Made by a program: the position numbers and the translations under genes
Shown: positions 35,004 through 44,620 of the stretch, in pieces
Numbering within the stretch: position 1 is the stretch's first letter
Layout: the number at the start of each line of letters is the position of its first letter
Notes under the pieces: generated by a model
The model's input: only the letters and a program-made list of their open reading frames with translations
What the model was told of the DNA's origin: nothing
The model's database searches: none
Source of the DNA: UBA2589 sp038120095
GTDB taxonomy: Bacteria; Gemmatimonadota; Gemmatimonadetes; Longimicrobiales; Gaopeijiaceae
Reading direction: 5' to 3'
Assembly: GCA_038120095.1 (NCBI GenBank)
Contig: JAYOKZ010000009.1
Location: forward strand, 15,932-79,931
DNA length: 64,000 nt

Positions 35004-37984
35004 TCGCCCCCTGCCCGGCGGCTGCCGTTTCCGTTTCCGTTTTGTGATGCGAGAACCGCCTGGATCAGGCGGTTCCGCTCATCCTGAATCTGCTCGCGCA
35101 GCGCTGCGTCCTCCTCGAGAGAGAAGTAGCGGCGCCCATCGAGCCAGGTCTGCTCGGGACGCGTGAACTGGGAGAGAGGGTTGCCATTCCAAACCACGAA
35201 ATCCCCGTCCTTACCCGCCTCGAGTGACCCGACGCGATCGTCGATGGCGATCGCCCGTGCAGACTGAATCGTCACTGTCGACAAGGCCTGCTCCTCGGTC
35301 AGGCCCGTACGCAGGAGCTTGCCCGCCTCCCAATTCATCCTCGACGCGATCTCGTTGTTGTCCGAGTGCAGCGAGGTCGTCACCCCGGCTTCCATGAGGA
35401 TTCGGGCGTTGTACACGGTGGCGTCGTACGCCTCCATCTTGAACGCTCCCCAATCGCTCCACACCACGGCAGCAACACCGGACTGCGCAAGTTCCGGCGC
35501 GATCTTATAAGCCTCCACCCCGTGCTGTAGCGTTTGAACCCGGAAACCGAACTCCTCGGCAAGTCGCACCAGAGCAAGGAACTCGTCCGCACGGTAGCCG
35601 TGCGATGAAATCAGCAGCTCCTGATTCAGAATGTCGAGGATGGCCTCCATCCTGAGGTCTCGCCGTGGTGGAATACCCGCCGGATCTTCCTCCCATCGCT
35701 GCCAGTCCCGCTCGTAGTCGCGCGCCGCGAGAAAGTGATCCCGAATGATTTCCTGCGTCCCCATGCGGGTATCGGGATACCGGTTCTGACGACGCTTCGG
35801 GTTCTCGCCCAGCGCAAATTTCACGGTGCGGGTGTCGGTATCCATCCTGATCTCATCCGGCAACGCACCCCAGCGCATCTTGACGATGACGTTTTCGCCG
35901 CCAATCGGGTTGGCGGAGCCATGCTTGATCATCGCGGTGGTCAGCCCACCGGCCAGCTGCCGATACATCCAGATGTTGTTGTGGGTAAGGACGTCACCCA
36001 TCCGAACCTCCGGTACGATCGCGAACCCGGACTCATTGACCGAGCTGACACCGGAGTGGATGTGCGGATCGATGAGCCCCGGCGTCACATGCTTGCCCGT
36101 GCCATCGATTTCGACCGCTCCCCCGGGCGCCTGCAGATTCATGCCGACCTCTGCCACCAGGCCGTCACGGATCAAGAGGTCCGCATTTTCCATCCGGCCC
36201 TGCGGACCCTGAGTCCAAACCGTCGCGTTCCGGACGATCACCGCATCGGGCTGCTCCGGAATCGAGCTGACGCCGTATTCCATCATCGGTCGAATGAACG
36301 GCAGGTTCAGCTCCGGAACGTTCATCGCAACGGCTCCGCGTTGCGGACCATCGTAACCCTCGGTTCGTGACCCGCTGAACGTCGGATCAGCACCATTCGG
36401 CAGCGATGTCCATCCGAAGAATTCGTCATCCCGGATGGAGCCTGCAAGAAGTGCGATCCCCTCGAATCCGAGTGCCTCCGTATCGAATCGGACCTCGAGT
36501 CGACCGGTCTCTGTCACGACGCTGGCAGATGCCAGGGCAATCCGACCCTCCGGCACCTCGATCGCACCGCTGAGGCGATTCAGAGGCCCCTCGAGCGTCA
36601 GGACCGCATCAAAGCCCCATTCGTCCCCGGACGCAATCCGCCACGTTCCGCGTGGATCGATCTGAGCGGGTCGAGTCACACCATATACATGCCCCTGCAC
36701 CCAAACGTCGCGTACCTCGGCATCCTCGGTGAACAGGTCGCCCTCACTGACCACGAGATTGGCGATCTTTCCCTCCTCGATGGTGCCGTGGCTCCGAGAT
36801 AGGCCCAGCCACGCGGCAGGCGTGGTCGTGAGCGCCGCCAGCGCATCGTCCGGTGAAAGGCCGCGTGCGACCGCGATTCGGAGATTCGGGAGGAAATCGC
36901 TGAGCGAAGACATCCCATCCGTCGTGATCGCGAACGACACACCTGCATCGGACAACTGTGCCGGGCTCGTGGGCGCGAGGTACCAGTGACGCAAATCCTG
37001 AAGCGTCGCGTTGAGGGCGGCCTCGGGATCGCTCACGTCCGGGGCGTCCGGGAAATCGAGGGGGACGATGAGCGGATCGTCTCGCCCTTCGAGCACGTCG
37101 ATGAGACGGTACTCCTGACCACTACCGCGGTACCACGCCCGCACGCCGAACTCGGTGGCGATGTCGAAGGCGCGCAGGTACTCCTCCTCACTGGTGGTTT
37201 CGAAGACCACCGGCTGCCCACCCTGAACTACCGTCTCGAGCGCACCGAGAGCCTCACTCGTCTCGGGCGGGAGGAACGCACGCCCGCTCGACTCGTAGGC
37301 ATCCCACGCGCGGATGTACCAGTCGGCATCCATGAGGGTCTGCTTCATGAGCGCCGCCGTGCCCATGGTCGAGTTCGGGTAGGCGCCCCCCAGCTCGAAG
37401 GAACGCTGGAAGCCGATCGCCTGGATCATGTCGCGAATCAGCACACGGTCGCGAACGCCGGCGTCACCGAGGTTCACGACAGACCCCATGCCACGGAAGA
37501 TCCCCTCCCCCGGGACGGCCAAAGCGGTGCCAAAGCCTTGGGAACGAAGGGCTGCACGACGGTCGGCATCATCCTGAAGATTCGAGGTCGTGCTGAACCA
37601 CGCTCGCACCTGCGGATTCCAGTGCGTCGGTCCTACGTCGCCACCCTCGGGCACCGCATCCATTCCGAGGTCGGCGTGTGCGTCGATGAAGCCGGGGTAG
37701 ACCGTGTGGCCGGTCAGGTCCCAGACCCGAGCACCCGCCGGAGCCGCGCCACCACGGGACACGTCCTGAATGACGCCATTCCGGATGACGATCGTCGCGC
37801 CATCGACGACCTGCCCCGGTGCCGTCACCACCCGGGCGTTGATGAGCGCGTGGTATCCGGTCCCGTTGTCCCTCATGCCCTCGACGGGCTGGGTACGTGT
37901 TGCCTGCTGTGCATCCAGGCCACCCGCCAGCAGAGTCGCAAGCGTCAACGCGGAGCCGAGCAGCCGCTGCAGCCGTGGTCTCAT
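35000..37984 (-). CDS. Secreted tandem amidohydrolase (two amidohydrolase domains)
   Basis: 994 aa with signal peptide (about 1-27, ending GGLDAQ). Two amidohydrolase units are fused. Unit 1 (about 45-440) has only a partial HxH (GFIDAHADLG) and looks degenerate. Unit 2 (about 590-965) has intact ligands: HxH in GLIDPHIHSG, His in ISSHGYRADE, His in LQHGVEAYK and Asp in LHSDNN. Members of this family in related bacteria are often annotated as imidazolonepropionase-like or Xaa-Pro-type dipeptidases; substrate not evident. The start at 37984 has GGGAGG upstream; the longer frame from 38014 is less likely. Translationally coupled to the next amidohydrolase. Confidence 0.85.
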   Translation of the reverse strand: MRPRLQRLLGSALTLATLLAGGLDAQQATRTQPVEGMRDNGTGYHALINARVVTAPGQVVDGATIVIRNGVIQDVSRGGAAPAGARVWDLTGHTVYPGFIDAHADLGMDAVPEGGDVGPTHWNPQVRAWFSTTSNLQDDADRRAALRSQGFGTALAVPGEGIFRGMGSVVNLGDAGVRDRVLIRDMIQAIGFQRSFELGGAYPNSTMGTAALMKQTLMDADWYIRAWDAYESSGRAFLPPETSEALGALETVVQGGQPVVFETTSEEEYLRAFDIATEFGVRAWYRGSGQEYRLIDVLEGRDDPLIVPLDFPDAPDVSDPEAALNATLQDLRHWYLAPTSPAQLSDAGVSFAITTDGMSSLSDFLPNLRIAVARGLSPDDALAALTTTPAAWLGLSRSHGTIEEGKIANLVVSEGDLFTEDAEVRDVWVQGHVYGVTRPAQIDPRGTWRIASGDEWGFDAVLTLEGPLNRLSGAIEVPEGRIALASASVVTETGRLEVRFDTEALGFEGIALLAGSIRDDEFFGWTSLPNGADPTFSGSRTEGYDGPQRGAVAMNVPELNLPFIRPMMEYGVSSIPEQPDAVIVRNATVWTQGPQGRMENADLLIRDGLVAEVGMNLQAPGGAVEIDGTGKHVTPGLIDPHIHSGVSSVNESGFAIVPEVRMGDVLTHNNIWMYRQLAGGLTTAMIKHGSANPIGGENVIVKMRWGALPDEIRMDTDTRTVKFALGENPKRRQNRYPDTRMGTQEIIRDHFLAARDYERDWQRWEEDPAGIPPRRDLRMEAILDILNQELLISSHGYRADEFLALVRLAEEFGFRVQTLQHGVEAYKIAPELAQSGVAAVVWSDWGAFKMEAYDATVYNARILMEAGVTTSLHSDNNEIASRMNWEAGKLLRTGLTEEQALSTVTIQSARAIAIDDRVGSLEAGKDGDFVVWNGNPLSQFTRPEQTWLDGRRYFSLEEDAALREQIQDERNRLIQAVLASQNGNGNGSRRAGGE

Positions 37985-38171
37985 ACCGAAAGACCTCCCA
38001 TTGAAAAGAAGCACCCGTGGCGGCCATCCGCCCTGGGAGAAGCCAACATCGATCGTGACCGGACAGAATAGGACCCGCCAGAAGCGCCGGCTACCAGAAA
38101 GGTGACAGCTCAGAGGCGCAGAATGTTCGTAGCGAGCCTCTCAAAGCACCCGATATTCCACGGAGTCATCC

Positions 38172-38873
38172 TCACACGCCCGCAGCCCTCGCCAATGACG
38201 CAAGATCGGGTACCTCGAGGTCCGGTGTCGCCGTGGCGGGGGGCGTGGCACCCGTTCCGCCGGAGCTCCCCCGCCGATTCACCCATACGCTACGGAACCC
38301 GAGCGCACTCGCGGGCGAGATATCGTGATACAGACTCTGAGCGCAGTGCAGAACTCGTTCGCGGGGAAGTGCAAGCCGCTGGAGTACCTCGTCGAAGTGC
38401 CCTCTCGCCGGCTTGTAACTTCCAACCTGCTCGGCCGTGACCACCTGATCGAAGGTCACACCCAGGAGGGCGGCGGAGCCCGCGAAGAGGTCGTCGTCGA
38501 CGTTCGAGACGATGGCCAGGCGGTATCGGCCACCGAGTGCTCGCAATGCGGCAGTGGAGTCCGGGAACGGCTGCCAACGCGCAACGGAGGCCGCGAAGGC
38601 GGAAGCCTGAGTGTCATCGACTCGGATGGCATACTCGTCCCCGAACATGCGCGCGACATCCATGAGCACCTGACGATACGGCCTGAACACACCGGATTCG
38701 GCCAACGGCTCGAAGCGGCCGTACTGTCCGAGGAGCGTGTCGTTGTCGGGCCTCTCGGCTGTCGAGCCCAATAGATCGGCCAGAGCCTCCAGGATGCCTG
38801 TCTCCCAGTCGATCAGGGTCCCATAGCAGTCGAAGGTGAGCGCCTCGACGGTGTCGAAGTCGACCGGCGTCAC
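38172..38873 (-). CDS. HAD-family hydrolase, haloacid dehalogenase type II-like
   Basis: 233 aa. Motif I LTFDCYGTLIDWE (nucleophile Asp15 from the chosen start), motif II Ser in AIVSNVDDD, motif III Lys in VGSYKPARGHFD, and a late SLYHDISPASALG. The DCYGTLIDWE form is typical of L-2-haloacid dehalogenases and close phosphatases. The GTG start at 38873 overlaps the stop of the peptidase gene (GTGA); an ATG at 38912 would overlap by 43 bases. Cytoplasmic. Dehalogenase versus phosphatase activity cannot be decided from sequence. Confidence 0.85.
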   Translation of the reverse strand: MTPVDFDTVEALTFDCYGTLIDWETGILEALADLLGSTAERPDNDTLLGQYGRFEPLAESGVFRPYRQVLMDVARMFGDEYAIRVDDTQASAFAASVARWQPFPDSTAALRALGGRYRLAIVSNVDDDLFAGSAALLGVTFDQVVTAEQVGSYKPARGHFDEVLQRLALPRERVLHCAQSLYHDISPASALGFRSVWVNRRGSSGGTGATPPATATPDLEVPDLASLARAAGV

Positions 38874-40204
38874 TTGATGATCAGAATCCGGTCGTTCACG
38901 GGATACAGCCACTCCACCCCCCGTTCCGTGACCACTGCGTCGTCCTCCAGCGGAATTCTGATCTTCGCATCATTCCACTCGGGGTTTGCCGTGTACGCGA
39001 ACAGTTCGATGGAAATCAACGTGCCGGGTCGGAGTTCGTACGTCATGCGCGTCGGATTGAAGAACGCGAGCGACGGACCGAGGCCGTGGCCCCAGTTACC
39101 GACCGAGTGGGGACCGAGCACCACGTCGGTCACGGTGGGGTCCGAGGTGGGCTGATTGAACTCGATTCTATTGAATCCCGCCGCCTCCAGTGCGGTCCAC
39201 GTCCGGTCGAGCGCCTGCAGGGCCGTGGGTGCCGGCCTGATCGTTGCCTTCATGATGTCACGGACCTGGCGGCCCCGTTCGAACGCGTGCCGTATTCCTT
39301 CGGGCGGCTCGATCTCTCCGTCGCGCAATACATACGCGATGCGCTTCATGTCCGTATAGAAGTCGAGGAAGCCAACACCCCAATCGAGCATCAGGAGGTC
39401 ACCCCTCTGAATGATCCGGTCCGAGGAGGTCGCCACGATCCCCTCCGGACCGGTGATGTAGACCGAAGGCATGTCGAAGGACGACTCGAGTCCCCGGGCG
39501 AGTTGCTGATCGGACATCCACCAGGCGACGTCCTCGAGCGTCGTAACTCCCGGCGTGATCACCTCGTTCGAGAACGCCCGCTCCGCAATCTCACGGCTCA
39601 TCTCACCGGCTTCGGCAAATGCCGCGATTTCGACAGCCGTCCGGGTCGACCGGAAGTCCGACACGAACCGCTCGGCTGAAACGAGACGGTCCCCATAAGA
39701 GCCGAGGGTACCCCGGAGGTGCTGATAAGACGTGTGGGACAGTCCATCGGCTCCGCCGATCGATTCGGCCATGTTCACGCCGATCCTGCGGGGATCGCGC
39801 TCCTCGACGAACGATGCCAGCTCGTCAGCCGAGCCGAAGTAGTCGTAGACGCCGCACTGTTCGAGGCGGTACCCACCGACACCGAGGACGGCCCGTTCAA
39901 CCCTGTCTCCTCGATCGGTGAACACCCAGTAGCCCCAGTCGCCCACATACCCGCGTCCGAGCGCCTCCCAGAGTGGATCGAGGAGGCCCTCCCGCATGAC
40001 GACGATCCACATGTCCAGGTCATTGTTCCGCATCGCCGTCGGCATGACGAGATCGAACTTTTCAGCCCGGATCTGACACATCCGTTCCCAGCGTGCCCGG
40101 GCCTCCTGCCCTCCGGCGGGGGCCGCAATCAAGAGAAAGAGGGAGGCGGTAAGCAGGGAATGTCGGAGCCTGGGCGTCATCTTCAGTGATCGGTGGGGAT
40201 TCAA
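38870..40204 (-). CDS. Secreted M24B (Xaa-Pro aminopeptidase-like) metallopeptidase
   Basis: 444 aa with a signal peptide (about 1-33, LLTASLFLLIAAPAGGQ). N-terminal creatinase domain and pita-bread domain with ligands Asp (LLMLDWGV), Asp (FYTDMKR), His (NWGHGLGPS) and Glu (LISIELF). The last Glu falls in IRIPLEDDAVV. The gene heads a leftward pair with the HAD hydrolase (GTGA overlap), just upstream of the two amidohydrolases. Together they suggest extracytoplasmic peptide scavenging. It is distinct from the cytoplasmic M24 at 16781-17974. Confidence 0.85.
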   Translation of the reverse strand: MNPHRSLKMTPRLRHSLLTASLFLLIAAPAGGQEARARWERMCQIRAEKFDLVMPTAMRNNDLDMWIVVMREGLLDPLWEALGRGYVGDWGYWVFTDRGDRVERAVLGVGGYRLEQCGVYDYFGSADELASFVEERDPRRIGVNMAESIGGADGLSHTSYQHLRGTLGSYGDRLVSAERFVSDFRSTRTAVEIAAFAEAGEMSREIAERAFSNEVITPGVTTLEDVAWWMSDQQLARGLESSFDMPSVYITGPEGIVATSSDRIIQRGDLLMLDWGVGFLDFYTDMKRIAYVLRDGEIEPPEGIRHAFERGRQVRDIMKATIRPAPTALQALDRTWTALEAAGFNRIEFNQPTSDPTVTDVVLGPHSVGNWGHGLGPSLAFFNPTRMTYELRPGTLISIELFAYTANPEWNDAKIRIPLEDDAVVTERGVEWLYPVNDRILIIK

Positions 40205-40389
40205 GTCGGCCTTTCGATTCTATGTGTACGACACGAGGCCCGGCCAGCAGGCGATGTCGTCACGGTGGGCACGAGTTCCGCTGGCGACAGAGGGCCGGAC
40301 GTGGGCGGTCCGGTCGGGGCCTGTCGCCGAGGCTCGCCCCTGCAGAACAGTTGCCGCCGTCCTCGGATCTGTGAGCTCTCGCCCGACCC

Positions 40390-40419
40390 TTGACCTCCGC
40401 ATGCCCCACGCTCTATTAC
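40390..40419 (+). promoter_or_regulatory. Sigma-70-type promoter for the 141-aa orphan gene
   Basis: TTGACC (40390-40395), an 18-bp spacer, then TATTAC (40414-40419): close matches to -35 and -10 boxes in an otherwise GC-rich region. It is 36 bp before the start codon. Confidence 0.55.
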
Positions 40420-40454
40420 TGCGCGTCACACTTTTCAGAGCTACAGGAGCCAGA

Positions 40455-40880
40455 ATGTCGGATAGCGGCCAGATCCGGGTCATCCTGCGTTGGATCCAGA
40501 TCAAGGACAACAAGGAAGCGATGTGGGACGATGAGGGCGAGTTCCGCTTCCGTTCGCGGATCACGACCAGCGGGGAGTCTCATGAGCTGACGTTCCCGGA
40601 GCAGGGCTACTGGTCCATCTCCGATCACCCTCGGCGCAACAAGGTCGACAAGATCGACAAGGTGCTGTACGAGGGCGGTTTCGGCGACAATCTCGTCGTG
40701 GAACTGTTCGGTGAGGAGCTCGACGACTTCACGGCCAACGATCACCTCGAGGACTATCGTCGGGAGTTTTCCGGCGACTCTGCGAGCTGGATCGGGCGTC
40801 ACCAGCCGACCGACGAAGGAACGGGTGACCCCGAGAACATGGTCGACTGGCGCATCTGCTACGATATCGAGATGGTCTGA
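40455..40880 (+). CDS. Hypothetical beta-rich acidic protein
   Basis: 141 aa, no family recognised. The ATG at 40455 is preceded by GGAG at good spacing; the longer open frame from 40224 runs through the promoter and is unlikely. The sequence alternates strands with acidic loops (IRVILRWIQIKDNKEAMWDDEGEFRFRS split by turns; YWSISDHPRRN; LVVELFGEELDD), resembling a C2-like beta sandwich. No signal peptide, membrane segment or Cys-rich motif except one Cys near the end. It has its own promoter upstream and a strong hairpin downstream, so it is a monocistronic unit. Confidence 0.75.
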   Translation: MSDSGQIRVILRWIQIKDNKEAMWDDEGEFRFRSRITTSGESHELTFPEQGYWSISDHPRRNKVDKIDKVLYEGGFGDNLVVELFGEELDDFTANDHLEDYRREFSGDSASWIGRHQPTDEGTGDPENMVDWRICYDIEMV

Positions 40881-40914
40881 CGGCACGCGGATCGACCTTC
40901 TTTGGCAGGGGACT

Positions 40915-40947
40915 CGAGGCCCCGCCGGCTCGGCCGGCGGGGCCTCG
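40915..40947 (+). terminator. Perfect 15-bp hairpin terminator
   Basis: Arms CGAGGCCCCGCCGGC and GCCGGCGGGGCCTCG around a TCG loop, followed by TTCGTC. It lies 35 bp after the orphan gene stop and is the strongest stem I find in the window. Confidence 0.75.
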
Positions 40948-41030
40948 TTCGTCATCGGACCGTAGGGCTCGCACCGACCGCGAGGTCGCGTTATCGTAAT
41001 CTTCGGTTTTTGTTCGGTGTCTCTGCCATC

Positions 41031-42098
41031 ATGAAATCTCCTCCCCTCCCCACACTGCGCGGTCGTGGCACTCCGTGGAACCCGCGGAACCGCTTCGAGC
41101 AACTGCATGTCGATCGGTCGTGCTGGCATGATCCAGACGACCCCGCGCCGCAGACCTTGCTGCTCAACGATACGACACGGTCGATCCTGAGCCGCAACGA
41201 GTCACCGGATGTGGGCTTCGACGTCGGCCTCAATCCCTACAGAGGCTGCAGTCATGGGTGTTCCTACTGCTACGCGCGGCCCTCCCACGAATACCTGGGG
41301 TTTTCGGCGGGGCTGGACTTCGAGACGCGGATCGCGGTCAAGCAGGACGCACCCCGTCTCCTCCGGGAGGCCCTTTCCTCGGCCAGCTGGCGTCCTCGCG
41401 TCATCGGGTTGAGTGGAAACACCGACCCATATCAGCCGGCGGAGCGACGTCTGCGAGTGACACGACGATGCCTCGAGGTACTCGCCGAGTTCAGGAATCC
41501 GGTGTCCATCGTGACCAAGAGCTATCTGGCGACGAGAGACCTGGATCTGTTGCGGGAACTCGCAACGCACAACGCAGTGTCGGTCGTGCTGTCGATCACG
41601 ACGCTCCGAAACGACTTGCAAAGCTCCATGGAGCCCCGAGCCGCCACACCGGCCCGCCGTCTCGGCGCGATCCGTGTTCTGGCGGATTCGGGGATCCCCG
41701 TCGGAGTGAACGTCGCGCCGATCATTCCGGGCCTCACGGACCATGAACTCCCCGCCATCCTGCAGGAGGCGGCTGCTGCGGGCGCGACCTTCGCGGGCCA
41801 CATTCTTCTGAGACTCCCGTGGGGGATGAAAGACATCTTCACGGAATGGCTCCGGCGCCATCAACCCGATCGGAAGGAGAAGGTCCTCAACCGAATCAGG
41901 GCGATGCATGGCGGGCGGCTATACGATGCTCACTTCGAGAGACGAGGTCGTGGGACGGGCCCGTGGGCCGATCAGGTAGGTCGACTGTTCGATGTCTCGG
42001 CGAGACAGCTCGGACTGGGACCACCACCGAAGCTGTCGGTCGCAGCATTCACGATTCCGCTTCGTGAACGAGGACCTCAGATCGATCTCTTTTCTTGA
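41031..42098 (+). CDS. Radical SAM protein, PA0069 / SplB-like family
   Basis: 355 aa. The 4Fe-4S motif CSHGCSYC (Cys73, Cys77, Cys80) binds the cluster that cleaves SAM. The surrounding GLNPYRGCSHGCSYCYARP and downstream SGNTDPYQPAE and ITTLRNDLQSSMEPRA are typical of the PA0069 family, whose substrate is unknown. A relationship to spore photoproduct lyase is known for this superfamily, but the DNA-repair function should not be assumed. The start at 41031 begins just where family similarity begins; upstream is a small AT-richer patch and the terminator of the preceding gene. Confidence 0.85.
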   Translation: MKSPPLPTLRGRGTPWNPRNRFEQLHVDRSCWHDPDDPAPQTLLLNDTTRSILSRNESPDVGFDVGLNPYRGCSHGCSYCYARPSHEYLGFSAGLDFETRIAVKQDAPRLLREALSSASWRPRVIGLSGNTDPYQPAERRLRVTRRCLEVLAEFRNPVSIVTKSYLATRDLDLLRELATHNAVSVVLSITTLRNDLQSSMEPRAATPARRLGAIRVLADSGIPVGVNVAPIIPGLTDHELPAILQEAAAAGATFAGHILLRLPWGMKDIFTEWLRRHQPDRKEKVLNRIRAMHGGRLYDAHFERRGRGTGPWADQVGRLFDVSARQLGLGPPPKLSVAAFTIPLRERGPQIDLFS

Positions 42099-42221
42099 GT
42101 CCCCGGACAAACCCTGCCTGCGTCGGGTGACGGACCACCGCCGGTGAGGAACCAGATGCCCGGGAGGCAAGGCGTCTTGAAGTACTTGGCGGGCTCGTCG
42201 AGACGATTCACGAAATCGTGA

Positions 42222-43505
42222 TCAACCCCTGACCTGACCCTCCCCGACTACCACGAATTTTCGGGTGGTCAGTTCACGCGCCCCCATGGGACCGTACGCG
42301 TGCAACTTCGAGGTCGAAATTCCGATCTCGGCGCCGAGTCCCAGTTCTCCTCCATCCGCGAATCGAGTACTGGCATTCACCACGACCGTCGATGACTGAA
42401 TCGCCGCCACGAATGTGTCGGCCGAGGCCGGATCGTCGGTGACGATCGACTCTGTATGCCCCGAACCGAACTCGGAGATGTGGTCGATTGCCTCCTCGAG
42501 ATCGGTTACAACCCGGATCGACAGGATCAGATCGAGGTATTCCTCTGACCAGTCACCCTGCGTGGCCAGGGACGCAGGCACACCGACTGCGTCGAGCGCT
42601 TCAACGGCTCGTGAACACCCACGCAGCTCGACCCCATCGGCCACCAGCCGCCGCGCGATCGACGGGAGCAGGGGCAGAGCCGCCTGGTGGACGAGTAGTG
42701 TCTCGGCCGCATTGCACACGCCGGGCCGTTGGACCTTCGCGTTGTGCACGATGTCGGACGCCCGGTCCAGGGGTGCGCTCTCGTCCACGTACACGTGGCA
42801 GACGCCCTTGTAGTGCTGGAGCACCGGAAGACGACTTTTCGCCGTCACCGCACGAATCAATCCCTCGCCACCCCGCGGAATGACGAGGTCGATCTCGTCC
42901 TCTTTCGTGAGCAGTACGTCGATGGCCTCGCGATCCGTCACGGGTACGAGCTGGACAGCCTCGCGAGGAAGACTGGTGGAGGAGAGCCCGGCGCCTACTG
43001 CATCCGCGATCGCCCGATTCGTGTGGATCGCCTCGGATCCACCACGAAGAATGACAGCGTTCCCGGCCTTGAGGCACAGCGCAGCCGCGTCGGCGGTCAC
43101 GTTCGGTCGGCTTTCGTAGATCATCGCGATGACGCCGAGCGGAATCCGCATCCTGGCTACCCGCAGTCCGTTGGGACGCCGAACTTCGTCCTCCAGTCCC
43201 CCGAGCGGGTCAGGCTGTTCCGCTACTTCGCGAACCGCCGCAGCAAGGTCGGCCACACCGGACGCATCGAGCTCCAGTCGATTCCGCATCGCGTAGGCCA
43301 TCCCGCTCTCGTCGGCATGACCAAGATCGACCAGGTTCGCGGCGACGATTTCTTCGGACGCGCGTTCGATCGCCGCGGCAATCCCGTGGAGCGCAGCCGT
43401 CCGCTCGGCCGGAGTCGAGCGTGCCATCCGAAGCCCTGCATCCCGGGCGGCAAGCGCCATATCGTCGATCACCTGCGTAACCGTCCTTCCCGCCATGGTC
43501 GTCAC
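42222..43505 (-). CDS. proA: Gamma-glutamyl phosphate reductase
   Basis: 427 aa, second step of proline synthesis (NADPH reduction of glutamyl-5-phosphate). Aldehyde-dehydrogenase fold with the catalytic Cys near 263 in PGVCNAAETLLVH. Conserved stretches include YESRPNVTADAAALCLKAGNAVILRGG. The GTG start overlaps the proB stop (GTGA), giving a coupled proBA operon. A small hairpin (TCACGA, AA, TCGTGA at 42208-42221) abuts the stop codon. Confidence 0.95.
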   Translation of the reverse strand: MTTMAGRTVTQVIDDMALAARDAGLRMARSTPAERTAALHGIAAAIERASEEIVAANLVDLGHADESGMAYAMRNRLELDASGVADLAAAVREVAEQPDPLGGLEDEVRRPNGLRVARMRIPLGVIAMIYESRPNVTADAAALCLKAGNAVILRGGSEAIHTNRAIADAVGAGLSSTSLPREAVQLVPVTDREAIDVLLTKEDEIDLVIPRGGEGLIRAVTAKSRLPVLQHYKGVCHVYVDESAPLDRASDIVHNAKVQRPGVCNAAETLLVHQAALPLLPSIARRLVADGVELRGCSRAVEALDAVGVPASLATQGDWSEEYLDLILSIRVVTDLEEAIDHISEFGSGHTESIVTDDPASADTFVAAIQSSTVVVNASTRFADGGELGLGAEIGISTSKLHAYGPMGARELTTRKFVVVGEGQVRG

Positions 43506-44620
43506 GCGGAGACCTCTTCAGCCGCCAGAACCATGCGGTCGGGCCTCATGACGACCGTACCCGTGTCCACGCCAAGAGCAATCTTTACCTCGTCCGTGTG
43601 CATCCCTCGAATCCGCTCGACCTCGCGATCGTCGAAGCGGACGATTCCCCGCGCGTGCTCGACGCCCTGCCCGTCGATGACGGCTACGAGATCACCGCGG
43701 CGAAAGCGTCCCCCGACGCCCACGACACCACGCGGCAGGAGGCTTGCCCTGCGCCGCAGAGCACGGACAGCCCCGTCGTCGATGACGAGCCAACCGGTCA
43801 GACCTTTCTGGACCGCCATCCAGTGGCGACGGGCCCGAAGCGGCTCCTCGTGGGCCTCGATGCGCGTTCCAACCATTCGTCCGGCCAGGACTCCGTTCAC
43901 CACCTCAGGATCGTTGCCGGCGGCGATGACCGTCGGAACGCCATACCGCCCGGCCCTTTCGGCGGCCTCGAGCTTCGTCTCCATTCCACCGATGGACGCG
44001 ATGTCCTTCTTGCTGAAGCAAAGCGCACGCAGCTGGGCAGCACTCTCTGCTCTCGCAACGACCTGAGCACCGGGATCCACCTCCGGGTCACGGTCATACA
44101 CCCCAGGCACGTCCGTCAGAAGAGCGAGCAGGTCGGCATCGACCAGAGCCGCCGTCATCGCCGCGAGGTTGTCGTTGTCTCCCACCACGATCTCTTCCAC
44201 GCTGACCGTGTCGTTCTCGTTGACAATGGGGATGATCCCGGCCTGCAACAGCGCACGAAGAGCTCTCTGAGCCGCGACGTATCGCTTTCGGTCGGTCAGA
44301 CAGTCATTGGTCAGCAGAATCTGCCCGACGTGCCGATCCACTCCCTGGAATGCGTCACCCCATAGCTTCATGAGACGTCCCTGCCCCACGGCGGCGGCAG
44401 CCTGACGCTCGGCGATGCGGGTAGGTGGGGTCGAATGTCCCAGGGCCTGAAAGCCCGCAGCCACCGCTCCACTGGAGACGATGACTACATTTCGATCGCC
44501 GCAGGCGGCCACGGCGCGCGCGACAGAAGCCATGCGCTCCGTGTCCAGTTCCGCGGTGCCGTTGGTGAGGAGTCGACTTCCGAATTTCAACACCACAGTG
44601 TTGGGCGGTTCGTTATTCAT
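43502..44620 (-). CDS. proB: Glutamate 5-kinase
   Basis: 372 aa from the ATG at 44620 (E. coli ProB is 367). Amino-acid kinase domain at about 10-260 (VVLKFGSRLLTNG; IVSSGAVAAG; NENDTVSVEEI; GDNDNLAA) and C-terminal PUA domain at about 285-365 (ALRRRASLLPRGVVGVGG). Catalyses the first, normally feedback-regulated step of proline synthesis. The start codon lies inside a perfect AT-rich palindrome; an in-frame ATG at 44641 would place that palindrome within the gene, and neither start has a good ribosome site. proA follows with a GTGA overlap. Confidence 0.93.
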   Translation of the reverse strand: MNNEPPNTVVLKFGSRLLTNGTAELDTERMASVARAVAACGDRNVVIVSSGAVAAGFQALGHSTPPTRIAERQAAAAVGQGRLMKLWGDAFQGVDRHVGQILLTNDCLTDRKRYVAAQRALRALLQAGIIPIVNENDTVSVEEIVVGDNDNLAAMTAALVDADLLALLTDVPGVYDRDPEVDPGAQVVARAESAAQLRALCFSKKDIASIGGMETKLEAAERAGRYGVPTVIAAGNDPEVVNGVLAGRMVGTRIEAHEEPLRARRHWMAVQKGLTGWLVIDDGAVRALRRRASLLPRGVVGVGGRFRRGDLVAVIDGQGVEHARGIVRFDDREVERIRGMHTDEVKIALGVDTGTVVMRPDRMVLAAEEVSA

